Made by a program: the position numbers and the translations under genes. From Lingula anatina (taxonomy: Eukaryota; Brachiopoda; Lingulata; Lingulida; Lingulidae), in NCBI RefSeq assembly GCF_001039355.2, contig NW_019775591.1, positions 166,777-230,776 of the forward strand: a stretch of 64,000 nt of DNA, given 5' to 3'. Below the pieces are notes generated by a model that was given only the letters and a program-made list of their open reading frames with translations, was not told where the DNA came from and did no database searches. Shown one piece after another: positions 11,861-25,310 of this stretch; position 1 is the stretch's first letter; every line of letters begins with the position of its first letter.

Positions 11861-12538
11861 GTAACAGTAGTCACAACAACAGGGATATCTGCCCTCGTTT
11901 TAAAAAAGATTGGTGCCCGCACAGTACATTCAGCTTTTGCCCTAGATGATGGGAGACATAACAATGAAGATCTGGCCACTCGTATTTTGAAGGACCCTCA
12001 ATACAGAGACAGATACAACGAAATCACCAATATGAACTGCCTTATTTTGGATGAGGTGTCCATGTTATCCAAGAGGATGTTCGAGCAATTGGAGTATATT
12101 ATTCGTGTTGTAAGAGGATCTGAGATTCTGTTCGGGGGAGTGCAAGTAATTTTCAGTGGTGATTTTTATCAACTGCCACCTGTCCCAAATCATGACTATG
12201 GAGATTATGGGCATTTTGCTTTTCAGTCAGACATCTTTAGCCAAGTCTTCCGTCATAACATTTTGTTAACAGATGTCAAACGGCAGGAGGATCCTTTATT
12301 TATTGAAGCTATTCAGGAGTCAGCAAGAGGTTCTATATCTAAAACATCTGATGACTATCTTTTGGGACTCTCTCGTAGCCTACACGATAAATCTAACCCA
12401 ACTTTTCTGTATGCAACCAAATTTGAGGTGGAGTACCACAATGCCAAAGCGCTACAAAGACTACCCGGAGAGCCGACAATTATTACTTCTCAAGATGAGG
12501 GTGATGAAGATCAACTGAAGAAAATGCCAGCACCACAC
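11861..12538 (+). CDS. PIF1-family helicase, single internal exon
   Basis: This 226-codon stretch opens after CTTTTAG and ends CACCACAC/GTAAAT, phase 0 at both ends. It carries PIF1/RecD-type helicase motifs: TTTGISALVLKKIGARTVHS (motif Ia), NCLILDEVSMLS (Walker B), and FGGVQVIFSGDFYQLPPV (motif III), then a QEDPLFIEAI helix. The Walker A exon (GxAGTGKS) and the C-terminal motifs V/VI are not seen nearby, so the rest is outside, lost or hard to see. PIF1-like ATPases unwind DNA 5' to 3'. Many such copies in invertebrates come from Helitrons or from an expanded host family; this fragment cannot tell them apart. No frameshift is visible. Confidence 0.75.
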
Positions 12539-14449
12539 GTAAATTCCTTGAATTTTTAAATTGTTGTTCTTTCATTAAATATGAAGTTTGATTAATATGT
12601 GCTGGCAGTTTGTATATGATTTAAGTCAACATCTCTTGTGTGAGAACCTTCAACACTTCCAATGAAAATCATTAAAAAACAATATGAAAAAATATAAACT
12701 AAGTTTAGCTCTATGTTTGAGATTTATATTCAGACAAGGCTCATTAGTAGTTAGTGATAGATGTTATTTCTTACTGGAAATCATTTGTCATTAAAATGAA
12801 AGCTTATAAGGACCCTAGAAGAAATACTGTTTGACCCTACTTATGCAAATTCTTACAATTGCACATTATGTCATTATGTATTATTTAGAGTATGATCGTT
12901 ATTTATGTGTGTGTGTGTGTTGGGGGGGGGGGGGGGGGGGGTGAAAATGCCTGTGATCAGAATAAAAGATGAGAACCCCCCTTATAGTATACACACTTTT
13001 CAGGACTCTGCTTCTGGATTGAAAAAATTCAGGGCCCTTTTAATAATAAAATACAAGCTTTGGAAATTAGAATAACTCTTCCAAAATTCACCTTAATAAT
13101 AAAATACAAGCTTTGGAAATTTGAATAACTCTTCCAAAATTCACCTTATAAATTTCTTTGTTTAATAATGCACAACTGAATGCTGTGAATTTTATGAGAC
13201 AAGTGAGGGAGAGGAATAACTTTCTCCTGGGTAACTACACTCATATGCCTCTAATTAGCTGCTCTTACAGAGGCAAAGTGGCATATATAGTTGCACCCCC
13301 TAATTCTGTCTAACAAGTGCCACTTGAAAGTAATTAAGTCTAAGTGTGAAAACACAGAGGAGACATCCTGGCTGCAATTAAGGAAGAAACATCTGGAGTT
13401 TGTTTTAAAAGAGCCAAGCTCCCTGGGAAACTTGTCTAACACTGATAATCTCATCCCAAATAAATCCTTTTGTTGTGCCCAATAAATTATATTTATTTTT
13501 ACTATGGCTTGTATGGCATCTTTCAGAACCCTGTTTTACAGCTGTACACACATTATCTTGATCTTGATGTTGAACTGTGTAAAAAAGAAAAGTCTTTTTT
13601 ATCTCTCATATTAAACAAAATGTCTTTATTGCCATGCTTTATTAGCTAAAAGTTTACACTTTAAAAAAGGACTTTTATCAAATTAACTATTTAAGTCCTA
13701 ATTTCTGTTTGAACCAAAGAAAGAAGAGAATAAAAAAAATTGTCCGGTAACACCTTTTTCGCCATTTATCAACTCCTGGCATAAAAAATCAATCAAATAA
13801 AAAATTTGGCTAGTGTCCATGTCTTTGGTATTTCTTTATATCAAATCAAGATCATCTTCATGTTCAACAATTGGACTTGTCTTTCCACTTTCCTCTTTAA
13901 GTTGATAAACTCCTAAATGATCTTCAGCCTTTTCTACAGAGTCAATTTTTTATTTTTTATTTTTTTGCTAGATGCTTTAAGGCATAAGTCCTGCAAGCAT
14001 TTCCTTAAAAAAAAAGAAAAAGGTGATTATTATTGAAATTTGAACAAAACAAAGAAGGATAAACCTGATGCTATATAAGTTGACACATCATACACGACAG
14101 TAAAGAACTTATTAAAAATCTGTTAAAATCTATTTAAAATCTTAAAAGTCTTTTAATTTGAATCTAATATATATACATACATTGTGCTTTTGTTCCTAGT
14201 ATGCTGAGAGTATCAGGGTATTGACGGGGCATGTCAAGTGCAATACATGACAGTTTAATACCCCACCCCCAATCACAGCAAATTGAACAAGCACATTCTG
14301 AATTGAAAATCATCTTCAAGAATTTTCTACAGAGTGTTATTCATCACTTATAGCAAAAAGGATGAGTGCTGATAACCATTGGCAAAGTGCCCATCGTCAA
14401 AATTTTTAAGTAATTTGCTATTATATAGTTTATGCATATATTTGTTGCN

Positions 14450-14491
<42 letters not shown>

Positions 14492-14523
14492 CACAATCTA
14501 CCAGAGTTTTAATAATACAATAC
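12539..14523. other. Intergenic stretch, microsatellites, no gene
   Basis: Contents: a GT tract and G20 run (12906-12941); a direct repeat of about 55 bp (13038-13090 and 13093-13145, TAATAAAATACAAGCTTTGG); and a G41 run (14450-14490) directly after a single N at 14449. The G run next to N suggests a sequencing or gap-filling problem. The next Elongin A exon would be expected downstream of 14524 on the minus strand and was not found here. Confidence 0.55.
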
Positions 14524-15164
14524 CTGTGAGATAGACCTGCTTTCTGCCTGAGTAAACCTGAGTACGAGAATGGCTTTTGGTGCCAATTAGAGATTCATCC
14601 ACAAATTCCCCTAAAAATGTAATGAGGAAGACAAAATGATTTGTGTACAACTTACCACAATACATTAGTATCAAAGAGATACTGATAAAAGCCAGGCCTG
14701 TTTTTCATTGTAATTTTAATATATCTTGAATTCAACAATTCAACTGGAATCTGAAAGCATATTTATAGGAAGCAGGGTGTATTTCAAAATTAAGACATTT
14801 TAAATATATTCATCATAACTTTATAAACAGTCCCCACTTCCTCTATCTCTCCCCCTCCCTTTTTCTCATGACTTCTACTTCTCACTAAGATTTCTCTTTC
14901 TCTCCTTTTCGTTCTCTTTCTCTGCTGTTACAATACCCTTTCTTAATGCTTCACCCACAAACTTGCTCTCTCTCTTTCTCATGTCCTCTCTTTCCTCTGC
15001 CATTCTTCTGTCTCTCATTCTCTCTCTTCTTCCTTTTTTCTCCTTTGCTTACTCTTCACATTTTTACTTCAGTCTCTCTACTGTTAAAATGTCCTTTCTG
15101 TACCCTTTCATCCACAAACTTGTTCTCACTCTCTGTCATGTCCTCTCTTCCCTCTGCCATTTTC

Positions 15165-15208
<44 letters not shown>

Positions 15209-17807
15209 TTTTTTTTTCTCCTTAGCTTACTCTTCACATTTTCACTTCTCTTTTGTCTCTCTCTCACCTTTCTTCTTCCTGTTCTCGTCCTCTAGCTCCA
15301 TGTGTGGCAGTGGTTTATAGTGAGGCTGGATCTCTGGTAGTGTTGCTAGGATGTCACCGGGAGACAGCTTTATCTGTAACCATGGAAACAAACTGATAGA
15401 GAGAGTCCATTCTAAGTTCTAACCAGTACTTCTTAAGACAAATATGTTAAAATCTTATTATCCCCCCCCCAAGCAAAGCCCTAGATCTGCCAGTGGAACA
15501 ATGTTGGGAATTGTTGAAATTATTAAGACAGAGAGCTTGTAAAAGATTTATATATATTGAAATAAACTAATTACTGAGGTTTGAAAATTTTATCAAACTG
15601 TTCCCATACTAAGACCTATATCTAACAAGAACTACAATCATGTGGATTGTTTCTAATAACCTGTTTGGATGGAGTTGGAACATCAATCATCTTCACATCT
15701 GCTTTTCTTTTTTCTCCATGTTTAGCTGACCTCGACCCATCTTTCTCTGACCTTGACCCTTCTTTCCCTGACCTTGACCCTGACCTATCCTTGTGATAAC
15801 TGCTGGACTTTGACCCCTCTGATACCGACCTTGACTTATCTTTGTGTTTGCCATCGTTATGATGATGCTTGGCCTTAGAATGACCATCATGATGGTGACC
15901 ACTGGAATGACCACTCTTATGTTTATGATCTCGTTTTTCTTTACTTTTCGAATGCTTGTGTCCAGAGTCACTAGAATGTTCTCTGTGCAATTGAGAACTG
16001 TTCTTGGCAACATCAGAACCCTTAACAGTATCTTTGGCATCTTTTGTCAAATCAGTTTTGGGTTTTGTGAGATAAGATGCATTTTTCCTCTCTTCTGCAT
16101 TTTCCAGTGGTTTTGACTTTTTGGATACTTTTCGTTTGGCAGCACCAGCATCATAGTTCAAGAAGTCTTCGAAACTCATCCCTGGATTATCTTCGAGATC
16201 CTCATTCACCATATTATTCTGGGGCTCCATTTTCCCCAAGGTACCTTTAGAGTTTATGTCTTTTTTATATTGCACATCCTTACTGTCTGTATGTAAATCA
16301 TAATGACAAGGAGACTTCTCTCTCTGATCTGCTATCGCAGGCGTGTCACCTGCAAAACTGGACACTTTCCTTTGGTCTTTCTCTCCATTTGCGTATTGCA
16401 TGGAGTCGCCTGAGCTGGTCTTTTCCATGTCATTTTCTGGTTTCTCTGAGTTGCACTCCCTGGGTAGTCTAGAGGCAGAGGTGTGTTTTCTTTCCTCTTC
16501 ATGACAAATGCTAGAGTTGCTTGCCTTCTCTTTTCTGTGACCTTTTCCACTCTTGCTTTTATGTTTCCTATGGTCATGACTCTCATTGTCACTCTTCTTG
16601 ACCTTGACCTTGGAAATGTCACCACCATCTTTCTGAGGAGATCTGCAAGGTATTTTTCATATCTTTACTCAAAAAGATAATTAATTGAAAATTAAATTGT
16701 GTGCTAACCTAGTGACACAAAATCAAGTTTCCATGCAGTGTGTTGCCAGAAAATACATAGTAATAGGGAATAATATCAATACAAATGCCAAGTGCTGTGA
16801 GTTTCATGATGACTCATTTGGCTCATTTGGGCCTCAATAGGTGAATAGCCTCTTTAAATAAAAAAAATAAATAAATTTGTAGGTAAGCAACAGGCAGAAT
16901 ATTAGTTGTTGATCGAATAAAAACATTCTGCTTTGCTCTTAGTGCATAAGAATTTCCTTTCATCAAAACATGTGTAGCTAAATCTGACAGAAATTTTGCA
17001 ACATTTCTGTACTATGAGCTCAACATAAACATGTCAGGTCTGTAGCCAACAATTTCAAAGGGATGGTCCTTTTTATGAAAAAGTGGACCTTTTCCCATGA
17101 AATCTTCACTTACCTAGATCAAATTGTACCCACAGCAGACCTTCACCGGTTTGATTGAACCTCTAGAACTACCCCCTTCCTGGCAACAGCCCTGAATGTT
17201 AATTTTGAACCAGAATATAAGCAAGCTTTGTACCTGTCAACTTTCTCTTCAGGTGTTGCTTTTAAAAAACCCTTCCACTTGGTGACAAGGGCCCTGGCCT
17301 GTTCTCCCACTGCCTCATGTTTTCGCAGGTGGTTCACAGTTTTCCCGATCCCCGTGGACTGTAGCACGTCAAGAGTAACAGGCAACTTTTCCAACTTCCT
17401 GAACACTTTGAAAATCTGGGGAAAGTCAAGTTCAAAGGAATGCATTAAGGGTAGGTCTGTCGTTATAATAGTTAAGTATTTTATTCATTTATTTATCTTA
17501 TTTTATTGCTTTATGTAAGACGGGTCAGAGGTGCTGGGTAGGCTATTGGGTTCCCACTATCGCCTCTCCATGGTACAGTACTTACACATATTTGCTTTTA
17601 ACATTATAAGTGAAATTGCCACATGACGCAGCTGCACACTAGCATCGAACGTTTGAATTTTTCGAAATTCTGAAGAAAAATATCATAACTAACAAAGGTT
17701 ATCTGTAAAGAAACTACTCCTTATTTTCTTCGGCTAACCTTCTCTTCCGCAGGCCCTTTCTCAAGGTATTTCTTCAGTAACAAGATCTGCTTTTCCACAT
17801 CCTCCAT
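14524..17807 (-). CDS. ELOA: Elongin A, N-terminal five exons
   Basis: Five exons join in phase: 17739-17807 (ATG), 17234-17415, 15661-16642, 15268-15373 and 14524-14610. Exons 1-2 encode the TFIIS N-terminal (LW) domain: MEDVEKQILLLKKYLEKG, then KLEKLPVTLDVLQSTGIGKT, LRKHEAVGEQARALVTKWK. The large third exon is low-complexity Ser/Lys/His-rich (HHHDGHSKAKHHHND; repeated GSRS), as is usual for the linker. The fourth has LPEIQPHYKPLP, and the fifth has TQVYSGRKQVYL, which begins the conserved C-terminal region. The exons for the Elongin B/C-binding BC-box helix and the C-terminus are missing, probably beyond the N and poly-G at 14449-14490. Elongin A stimulates RNA polymerase II elongation and serves as a ubiquitin-ligase substrate receptor in the nucleus. 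Confidence 0.93.
15005..15260. repeat. CT-rich low-complexity tract in an Elongin A intron
   Basis: Pyrimidine-rich sequence with a CT run at about 15171-15202, just downstream of the fourth Elongin A exon. Open frames reading Leu-Ser here are artefacts of the repeat. Confidence 0.8.
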
Positions 17808-18598
17808 GTTGAGGACGTCACGAGCTGTGAAAATACTACGCGCCGATTGAAAAAAGACCGGTTAGGCCCATGAGGATCTATTGCTCAGATTTATCAGTAG
17901 AAGAGCGTGGTACTAGTAGTGAGATGATGATTTAATTTTTTGTAACAAATAATATAAATTATCATTTAGAATAAAAATGGATCAACAGCTGAAAATGTTT
18001 TACTCTTCTTTGTATTTCATACTTTCTGTCAGTCCACTACAATTACATGTTTTAGTATGAATATTCATTTTCCGCCACCCTATATACATAGTGCCACCAA
18101 AGGTGGATACTATATAGTCTATCCATTTGATAAACCCAAGGGAGGCGTTTGGAAAGGACAATTGTGTTAGATGAGACAATACAAGCTCATCTAGCACAAT
18201 GGCATCTGTGAAAATCTTTCTGATTGGAATGGATGAATGAATGAGTTTAATGCTAACACAGGTCCTTTTCAAATTAGGTACAATCATCAAAGACATGACT
18301 ACACAGACATAAATCTAGCTCAATAATTATTAGCACATAGGACCTATATAGTCTACTGGTGTTACATTTATACTAAAAAAGTAACAGAAGTGTTAAATGA
18401 GAATAATTCAGCCGAGAAGATACATGTACCATTGTTTTCTGCTGAACGCGGTTTAGGCCTACAGGTGGTATGACGTGGTGGTCTACAGGTGTAACGTAAC
18501 AGAGAATCCCCCATGACAAAGATTCCGCCTACCATTCATTTGTACAGGTATAGTGTGACCATGTGATATAATTGGTTATCCTCTGTCTACTACTAGGC
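17808..18598. other. Upstream region of Elongin A
   Basis: The 5' side of the Elongin A start should hold its promoter and 5' UTR. I see no TATA box. The rest up to the duplicated gap flank is non-coding as far as I can tell. Confidence 0.4.
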
Positions 18599-20094
18599 CT
18601 ACGTTGACTCTCGTGACTGTTAAGTATGGGCGGCCAAAAGGGCAAAAATTCATGTCGTCGATTCAGTTATGTTTCGTCTATTCACTGCCTTCCCATCGAT
18701 TCAGTTTCAAGTTTAAACGATCCTGTCATAAATTCAACATCTACTTTCGTCAATTCAATTGTCAAACATTTCTCATCTACGGTGTATTAAAACCAATGCT
18801 CTCACGATTTTCGTCGATCGTCTATTCTCGTCGGTCGTGTAATCTCGTCGATCGTCCAACTAATCTGATAAAGGATAGAGATCCATGACCATCCCGCCTA
18901 GAAACATAAAAACGACTTTAAATTGGAGAGAAAGGAAATATTATTGACGACGCAGACTTTACGATAATGGCCAGAAAAAAAAAANNNNNNNNNNNNNNNN
19001 NNNNNNNNNNNNNNNNNNNNNNNNNNNNNNNNNNNNNNNNNNNNNNNNNNNNNNNNNNNNNNNNNNNNNNNNNNNNNNNNNNNNNNNNNNNNNNNNNNNN
19101 NNNNNNNNNNNNNNNNNNNNNNNNNNNNNNNNNNNNNNNNNNNNNNNNNNNNNNNNNNNNNNNNNNNNNNNNNNNNNNNNNNNNNNNNNNNNNNNNNNNN
19201 NNNNNNNNNNNNNNNNNNNNNNNNNNNNNNNNNNNNNNNNNNNNNNNNNNNNNNNNNNNNNNNNNNNNNNNNNNNNNNNNNNNNNNNNNNNNNNNNNNNN
19301 NNNNNNNNNNNNNNNNNNNNNNNNNNNNNNNNNNNNNNNNNNNNNNNNNNNNNNNNNNNNNNNNNNNNNNNNNNNNNNNNNNNNNNNNNNNNNNNNNNNN
19401 NNNNNNNNNNNNNNNNNNNNNNNNNNNNNNNNNNNNNNNNNNNNNNNNNNNNNNNNNNNNNNNNNNNNNNNNNNNNNNNNNNNNNNNNNNNNNNNNNNNN
19501 NNNNNNNNNNNNNNNNNNNNNNNNNNNNNNNNNNNNNNNNNNNNNNNNNNNNNNNNNNNNNNNNNNNNNNNNNNNNNNNNNNNNNNNNNNNNNNNNNNNN
19601 NNNNNNNNNNNNNNNNNNNNNNNNNNNNNNNNNNNNNNNNNNNNNNNNNNNNNNNNNNNNNNNNNNNNNNNNNNNNNNNNNNNNNNNNNNNNNNNNNNNN
19701 NNNNNNNNCTACGTTGACTCTCGTGACTGTTAAGTATGGGCGGCCAAAAGGGCAAAAATTCATGTCGTCGATTCAGTTATGTTTCGTCTATTCACTGCCT
19801 TCCCATCGATTCAGTTTCAAGTTTAAACGATCCTGTCATAAATTCAACATCTACTTTCGTCAATTCAATTGTCAAACATTTCTCATCTACGGTGTATTAA
19901 AACCAATGCTCTCACGATTTTCGTCGATCGTCTATTCTCGTCGGTCGTGTAATCTCGTCGATCGTCCAACTAATCTGATAAAGGATAGAGATCCATGACC
20001 ATCCCGCCTAGAAACATAAAAACGACTTTAAATTGGAGAGAAAGGAAATATTATTGACGACGCAGACTTTACGATAATGGCCAGAAAAAAAAAA
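18599..20094. other. Assembly gap with identical 386-bp flanks
   Basis: A 724-base N run (18985-19708) is bounded by the same sequence on both sides: 18599-18984 recurs at 19709-20094 without a difference that I could see. Frames crossing the gap are not genes. Confidence 0.9.
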
Positions 20095-20414
20095 ACGTTG
20101 TTATCAATTCGATTAAACTGACGGACTGAATGCCTAGACATATGCGGTTTTTACTATGAAAGCGTCTCATATGTCTGTTATTGACAACGCACATTATAAT
20201 ACTGGTACTTAAAACTTTTGACTCAGAAACTACTTTGATCTGCTGTATACGGGAGTGCAATACAGAGTGAATAGAGAATCGTGATGAATAATTGAAATAC
20301 ATTCTTACGGGTAACAGGTGTGAAAATTAAAAGTTACGATGAACTACTTATAAAACTTAATTTGTTCTCGTATATAATAGGACTATTTGTATCAAATGAA
20401 AAATGTGCAGTTAA

Positions 20415-20459
<45 letters not shown>

Positions 20460-21594
20460 GCAAAATCCAAGGCATATGTTCTCATACCGGTAGTCTTGAA
20501 AAGTTTATCAACTTATAGATTTTTATTTAAAAAATAAAATATTCCTCAAATAGATCCATTTCGTATTTTTTTTATAAAAATATCGCCAATCTCAGATCTC
20601 CATTCACTGCACAATTCTCTCTCTTGTTGATCAAACTTATTTACAAATTAATTTTATTTACAGTGTTCAAAGCGTTGTATAAACAGACCAACTACTGTCT
20701 AAACAGACTAACTCTGCGGCCGCTATATGTCTAGGTATTTATTTTGGTGTTTCTTAGGGACAAATTCACATGGTATGCTTTTCTTCATAGATGCTGGAAT
20801 ATGTCAATGCGAAGGTTATCAAACTTTGTAAAGTTCAGAAGTTAGCAAAGCTGATTGACCTTTTTACTGAAATTGCCATCTGTTTCTCACATTCGAAATC
20901 AATTTTAGCCCCCATATACAGTGTAAGTATGCATAACAGGTGCGGATCCAGGAATAATTGAAGGGGGGGGGCGCGGATGAGATGCCGGCCCTATCCCCTC
21001 CTTGGCTTGGGGTTTGGGACCTGCTGAAGGGTCCCGAAAAGTTTGGTAATTTAGAGCGCGATTAGAGGTTTATATTCATAATACTGTCATGATCGGGTGG
21101 TTGCTCAGAGAAACTAGTAAACGCGTGGTGTTAAAATTAAATGGAAGATGATGTTGACGTTTTGTGTGAAATGTGAACATATATCTTTAGTAGAAAGGAA
21201 AGACAACTTTTATAACTTTTCAGCACAGTTTACAAAGTTTGGCAACCTTTACATTCATATATCCACCCAGATAAAAATCAATTAAACTGACGGACTGAAT
21301 GCCTAGACATACGAGGGTTTTACTATAAAAACGTCTCATACATCTGTTATTGAAAACGCACATTACAATACTGGTACTAACAACTTTTGATTCAGAAACT
21401 ACTTTGATGTTCTGTATACGGGAATGCAACACAGAGTAAATAGAGAATCGTTATGAATAATTGAAATACATTCTTACGGGTAAAATGTGTGGAAATTAAA
21501 AGTTACGATGAACTGTTTTTAAAACTTAATTCGTTTTTGTAAATAATAGTAGGCCTACTATTTGTATCAAATGAAAAATGTGCAGTTAAGATAG

Positions 21595-21625
<31 letters not shown>

Positions 21626-23518
21626 CTCTCAAATTCTCTCTACCATATACAGTGTAAGTATGCATAACAGGTGCGGATCCAGGATTAATTGAAGGGGAGG
21701 GGGGGCGCGGATGAGATGCCGTCCCTATCCCCTCCTTGGCTTGGGGTTTGGGACCTGCTGAAGGGCCCCGAAAAGTTTGGTAATTTAGAGGGCGAACAGT
21801 GATATTTGGTACGGTTTAGAACTATGATTCGGTTAGTCAAAATTCTAATCTCAAGATGGGACCATTGGTGTATTATTTTTTACAGAAATTGAAGGGGGGA
21901 GGTGAGGATCCCCCTGACACCCATCATCTGCCACTGCATGATATTACTTATTACATTATGTAGATTTAAGATTTTTGTTTGTGCATGTAAAGACGGCTAT
22001 AGAAAAAGTTACGGCCCAATTACTACGTAGGACAAACTCTTCTCCCCCTTTCTCTCTTTTTCCCTCTCTCCAAATTCCAACCCGCCCCCCCTCAAAAAAA
22101 AAAAAAAAAATGTGCAACTAGAAAATGGACTGAAAAACAGTTAAGAAGAAACGCCATGTAAGTAGAAGAAATGTTGATATTTATTGTCACGGTCGCGTGG
22201 TTGCTCTGAGAAATTAGTAAACACATGTTGTTAAAATCAAGTTCAAGATGATGTTGTTGTTTTGTGTGAAATGTGAACAATTTTAATTATTTAGTAGAAA
22301 ACCCACAAAACTTTTATAACTTTCAAGCAAAATTTACAAAGTTTGACAACTTTCACATTCATATATCTACCAAGCTAAAAAGCAATAAACCTGATGGGCC
22401 GAAATGACTAGACATATGAGGGTTTTACTATGAAAGCGTCTCATACATCTGTTATTGAAAACGCACATTACAATACTGGTACTAACAACTTTTGATTCAG
22501 AAACTACTTTGATCTGCTGTATACGGGAATGCAATGCAGAATGAATGGAGAATCGTGATGTATAATTGATATATATATTTTAAGGATAAAGAGTGTGAAA
22601 ATTAAATGTTACGATGAAGTGCTTATAAAACTTAATTCGTTTTCGTATATCATAGGACTTACTGTATCAAATGAAACCCGTGCAATTAAGATACTCTCTC
22701 TCTCTCTCTTTCTCTCTCTCCAGCAGTATCCAAGGCATATGGTCTCATACCGGTGGCTTGGAACCCGACAACAGGCATATACCAATAGATTGATCTTAAT
22801 TCTTACATTAGTGACGGATGTCATTATTTTATAATAATAACTCTTCAAAATTTAAGTTACAAAATGTAAATATCAGCGCTGCATAACGTGTAAAATTTAG
22901 ATTACTGGAAAAAATACCTTGCAAACAGGAGTTGCCGTACTTGTATATTTTTCCGTTCAACCCGTTCCCAGAAAAAGTCGTGCAACTAGAAAATGAATTC
23001 AGCAACAGAGGGGGATACTAAAGAAGAAACAACAAATAAGCAGAAGAAAGTTTTGTATTCATAATGGTGTCTTGGTCATGTTGACGTTTTGAGTGAAATT
23101 TGAACATATTCTTTTAGTAGAAAGGCAGCACAACTTTTATAACTTTTAAGCACAGTTTACAAAGTTTGCCAACCTTCACATTCACATGTCCACCCAGATA
23201 AATCAATTAAACTGACGGACTGAATGCCTAGACATATGAGGGTTTTACTATGAAAGCGTCTCATACATCTGTTATTGACAACGCACATAACAATACTGGT
23301 ACTAACAACTTTTGATTCAGAAACTACTTTGATCTTCTGTATACGGGAATGCAACACAGAGTAAATAGAGAATCGCGATGAATAATTGAAATACATTCTC
23401 TACGGGTAAAATGTGTGAAAATTAAAAGTTACGATGAACTGCTTATAAAACTTAATTCGTTTTCGTATATGATAATAGGCCTACTACTTGTATCAAATGA
23501 AAAATGTGCAGTTAAGAT

Positions 23519-23554
<36 letters not shown>

Positions 23555-25260
23555 GCAATATCCAAGGCATATGTTCTCATACCGGTAGTCTTGAAAAGTT
23601 TATCAACTTATAGATTTTTATTTAAAAAATAAAATATTCCTCAAATAGATCCATTTCGTTTTTTTTTTTTTTTTATAAAACTATTGCCAATCTCAGATCT
23701 CCATTCACTGCACAATTCTCTCTCGATCAAACTTATTTACAAATTAATTTTTATTTACAGTGATCAAAGCGTTGTATAAACAGACCAACTACTGTCTAAA
23801 CAGACTAACTCTGCGGCCGCTATATGTCTAGGTATTTTGGTGTTTCTTAGGGACAAATTGCACATGGTATGCTTTTCTTCATAGATGCTGGAATATGTCA
23901 ATGCGAAGGTTATCAAACTTTGTAAAGTTCAGATCAAAGTTAGCAAAGTTGATTGAACTTTTTACTGAAATTGCCATCTGTTTCTCACATTCGAAATCAA
24001 TTTTAGTCCCCATATACAGTGTAAGTATGCATAACAGGTGCGGATCCAGGATTAATTGAAGGGGAGGGGGGGGGCGCGGATGAGATGCCGGCCCTATCCC
24101 CTCCTTGGCTTGGGGTTTGGGACCTGCTGAAGGGCCCCGAAAAGTTTGGTAATTTAGAGGGCGAACAGTGATATTTGGTACGGTTTAGAACTATGATTCG
24201 GTTAGTCAAAATTCTAATCTCAAGATGGGACCATTGGTGTATTTTTTTTTTTTACAGAAATTGAAGGGAGGAGCCTGCAGTGTTTGCCTCTTAGGAAAAT
24301 AAGTTGCTGGACCGAAAGTCCAGCCATCTTGAAAAGTAGCTGGACTGAATGTCTGCCGGGTGGGAAAACTTCTCAGCCCGTTCTAAAAGTTGTCAGCCCC
24401 GGGCAGACGGTCCAGCCTTAATTTCTAACACTGGGGGGAGGTGAGGATCCCCCTGACACCCATCATCTGCCACTGCATGATTTTACTTATTACATTATGT
24501 AGATTTAAGATTTTTGTTTGTGCATGTAAAGACGGCTATAGAAAAAGTTACGGCCCAATGTACTACGTAGGACAAACTCTTCTCCCCCTCTCTCTCTTTT
24601 TCCCTCTCTCCAAATTCCAACCCGCCCCCCCCCCCAAAAAAAAAAAAAAATGTGCAACTAGAAAATGGACTGAAAAACAGTTAAGAAGAAACGCCATGTA
24701 AGTAGAAGAAATTTTGATATTTATTGTCACGGTCGCGTGGTTGCTCTGAGAAATTAGTAAACACATGTTGTTAAAATCAAGTTCAAGATGATGTTGTTGT
24801 TTTGTGTGAAATGTGAACAATTTTAATTATTTAGTAGAAAACCCACAAAACTTTTATAACTTTCAAGCAAAATTTACAAAGTTTGACAACTTTCACATTC
24901 ATATATCTTCCAAGCTAAAAAGCAATAAACCTGATGGGCCGAAATGACTAGACATATGAGGGTTTTTACTATGAAAGCGTCTCATACATCTGTTATTGAA
25001 AACGCACATTACAATACGGGTACTAACAACTTTTGATTCAGAAACTACTTTGATCTGCTGTATACGGGAATGCAATGCAGAATGAATGGAGAATCGTGGT
25101 GAATAATTGAAATACATTCACAGGGGAAAAAGAGTGAAATTTAAAAGTTACGATGTACTTCTTATAAAACTTGAAAGTTAAAAGTAAAAAGTTACTATAA
25201 ACTTAATTCGTTTTCGTATATCATAAGTATACTTGTATCAAATGAAACCCGTACAATTAA

Positions 25261-25310
<50 letters not shown>

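Noticed and set aside
13850-13960. Short minus-strand frame EKAEDHLGVYQLKEESGK...DDLDLI as a terminal Elongin A exon
   Set aside because: It does not resemble the Elongin A C-terminus and the acceptor phase does not fit the exon ending at 14524.
14946-15320. Leu/Ser-rich frames on the plus strand
   Set aside because: Translation of the CT-rich tract in an Elongin A intron.
15844-16116. Plus-strand Met/Phe-rich frame
   Set aside because: Shadow of the Ser/His/Lys-rich Elongin A exon.
18898-19998. Long open frames across the N gap on both strands
   Set aside because: They are made of undetermined residues; only the repeat flanks are real sequence.
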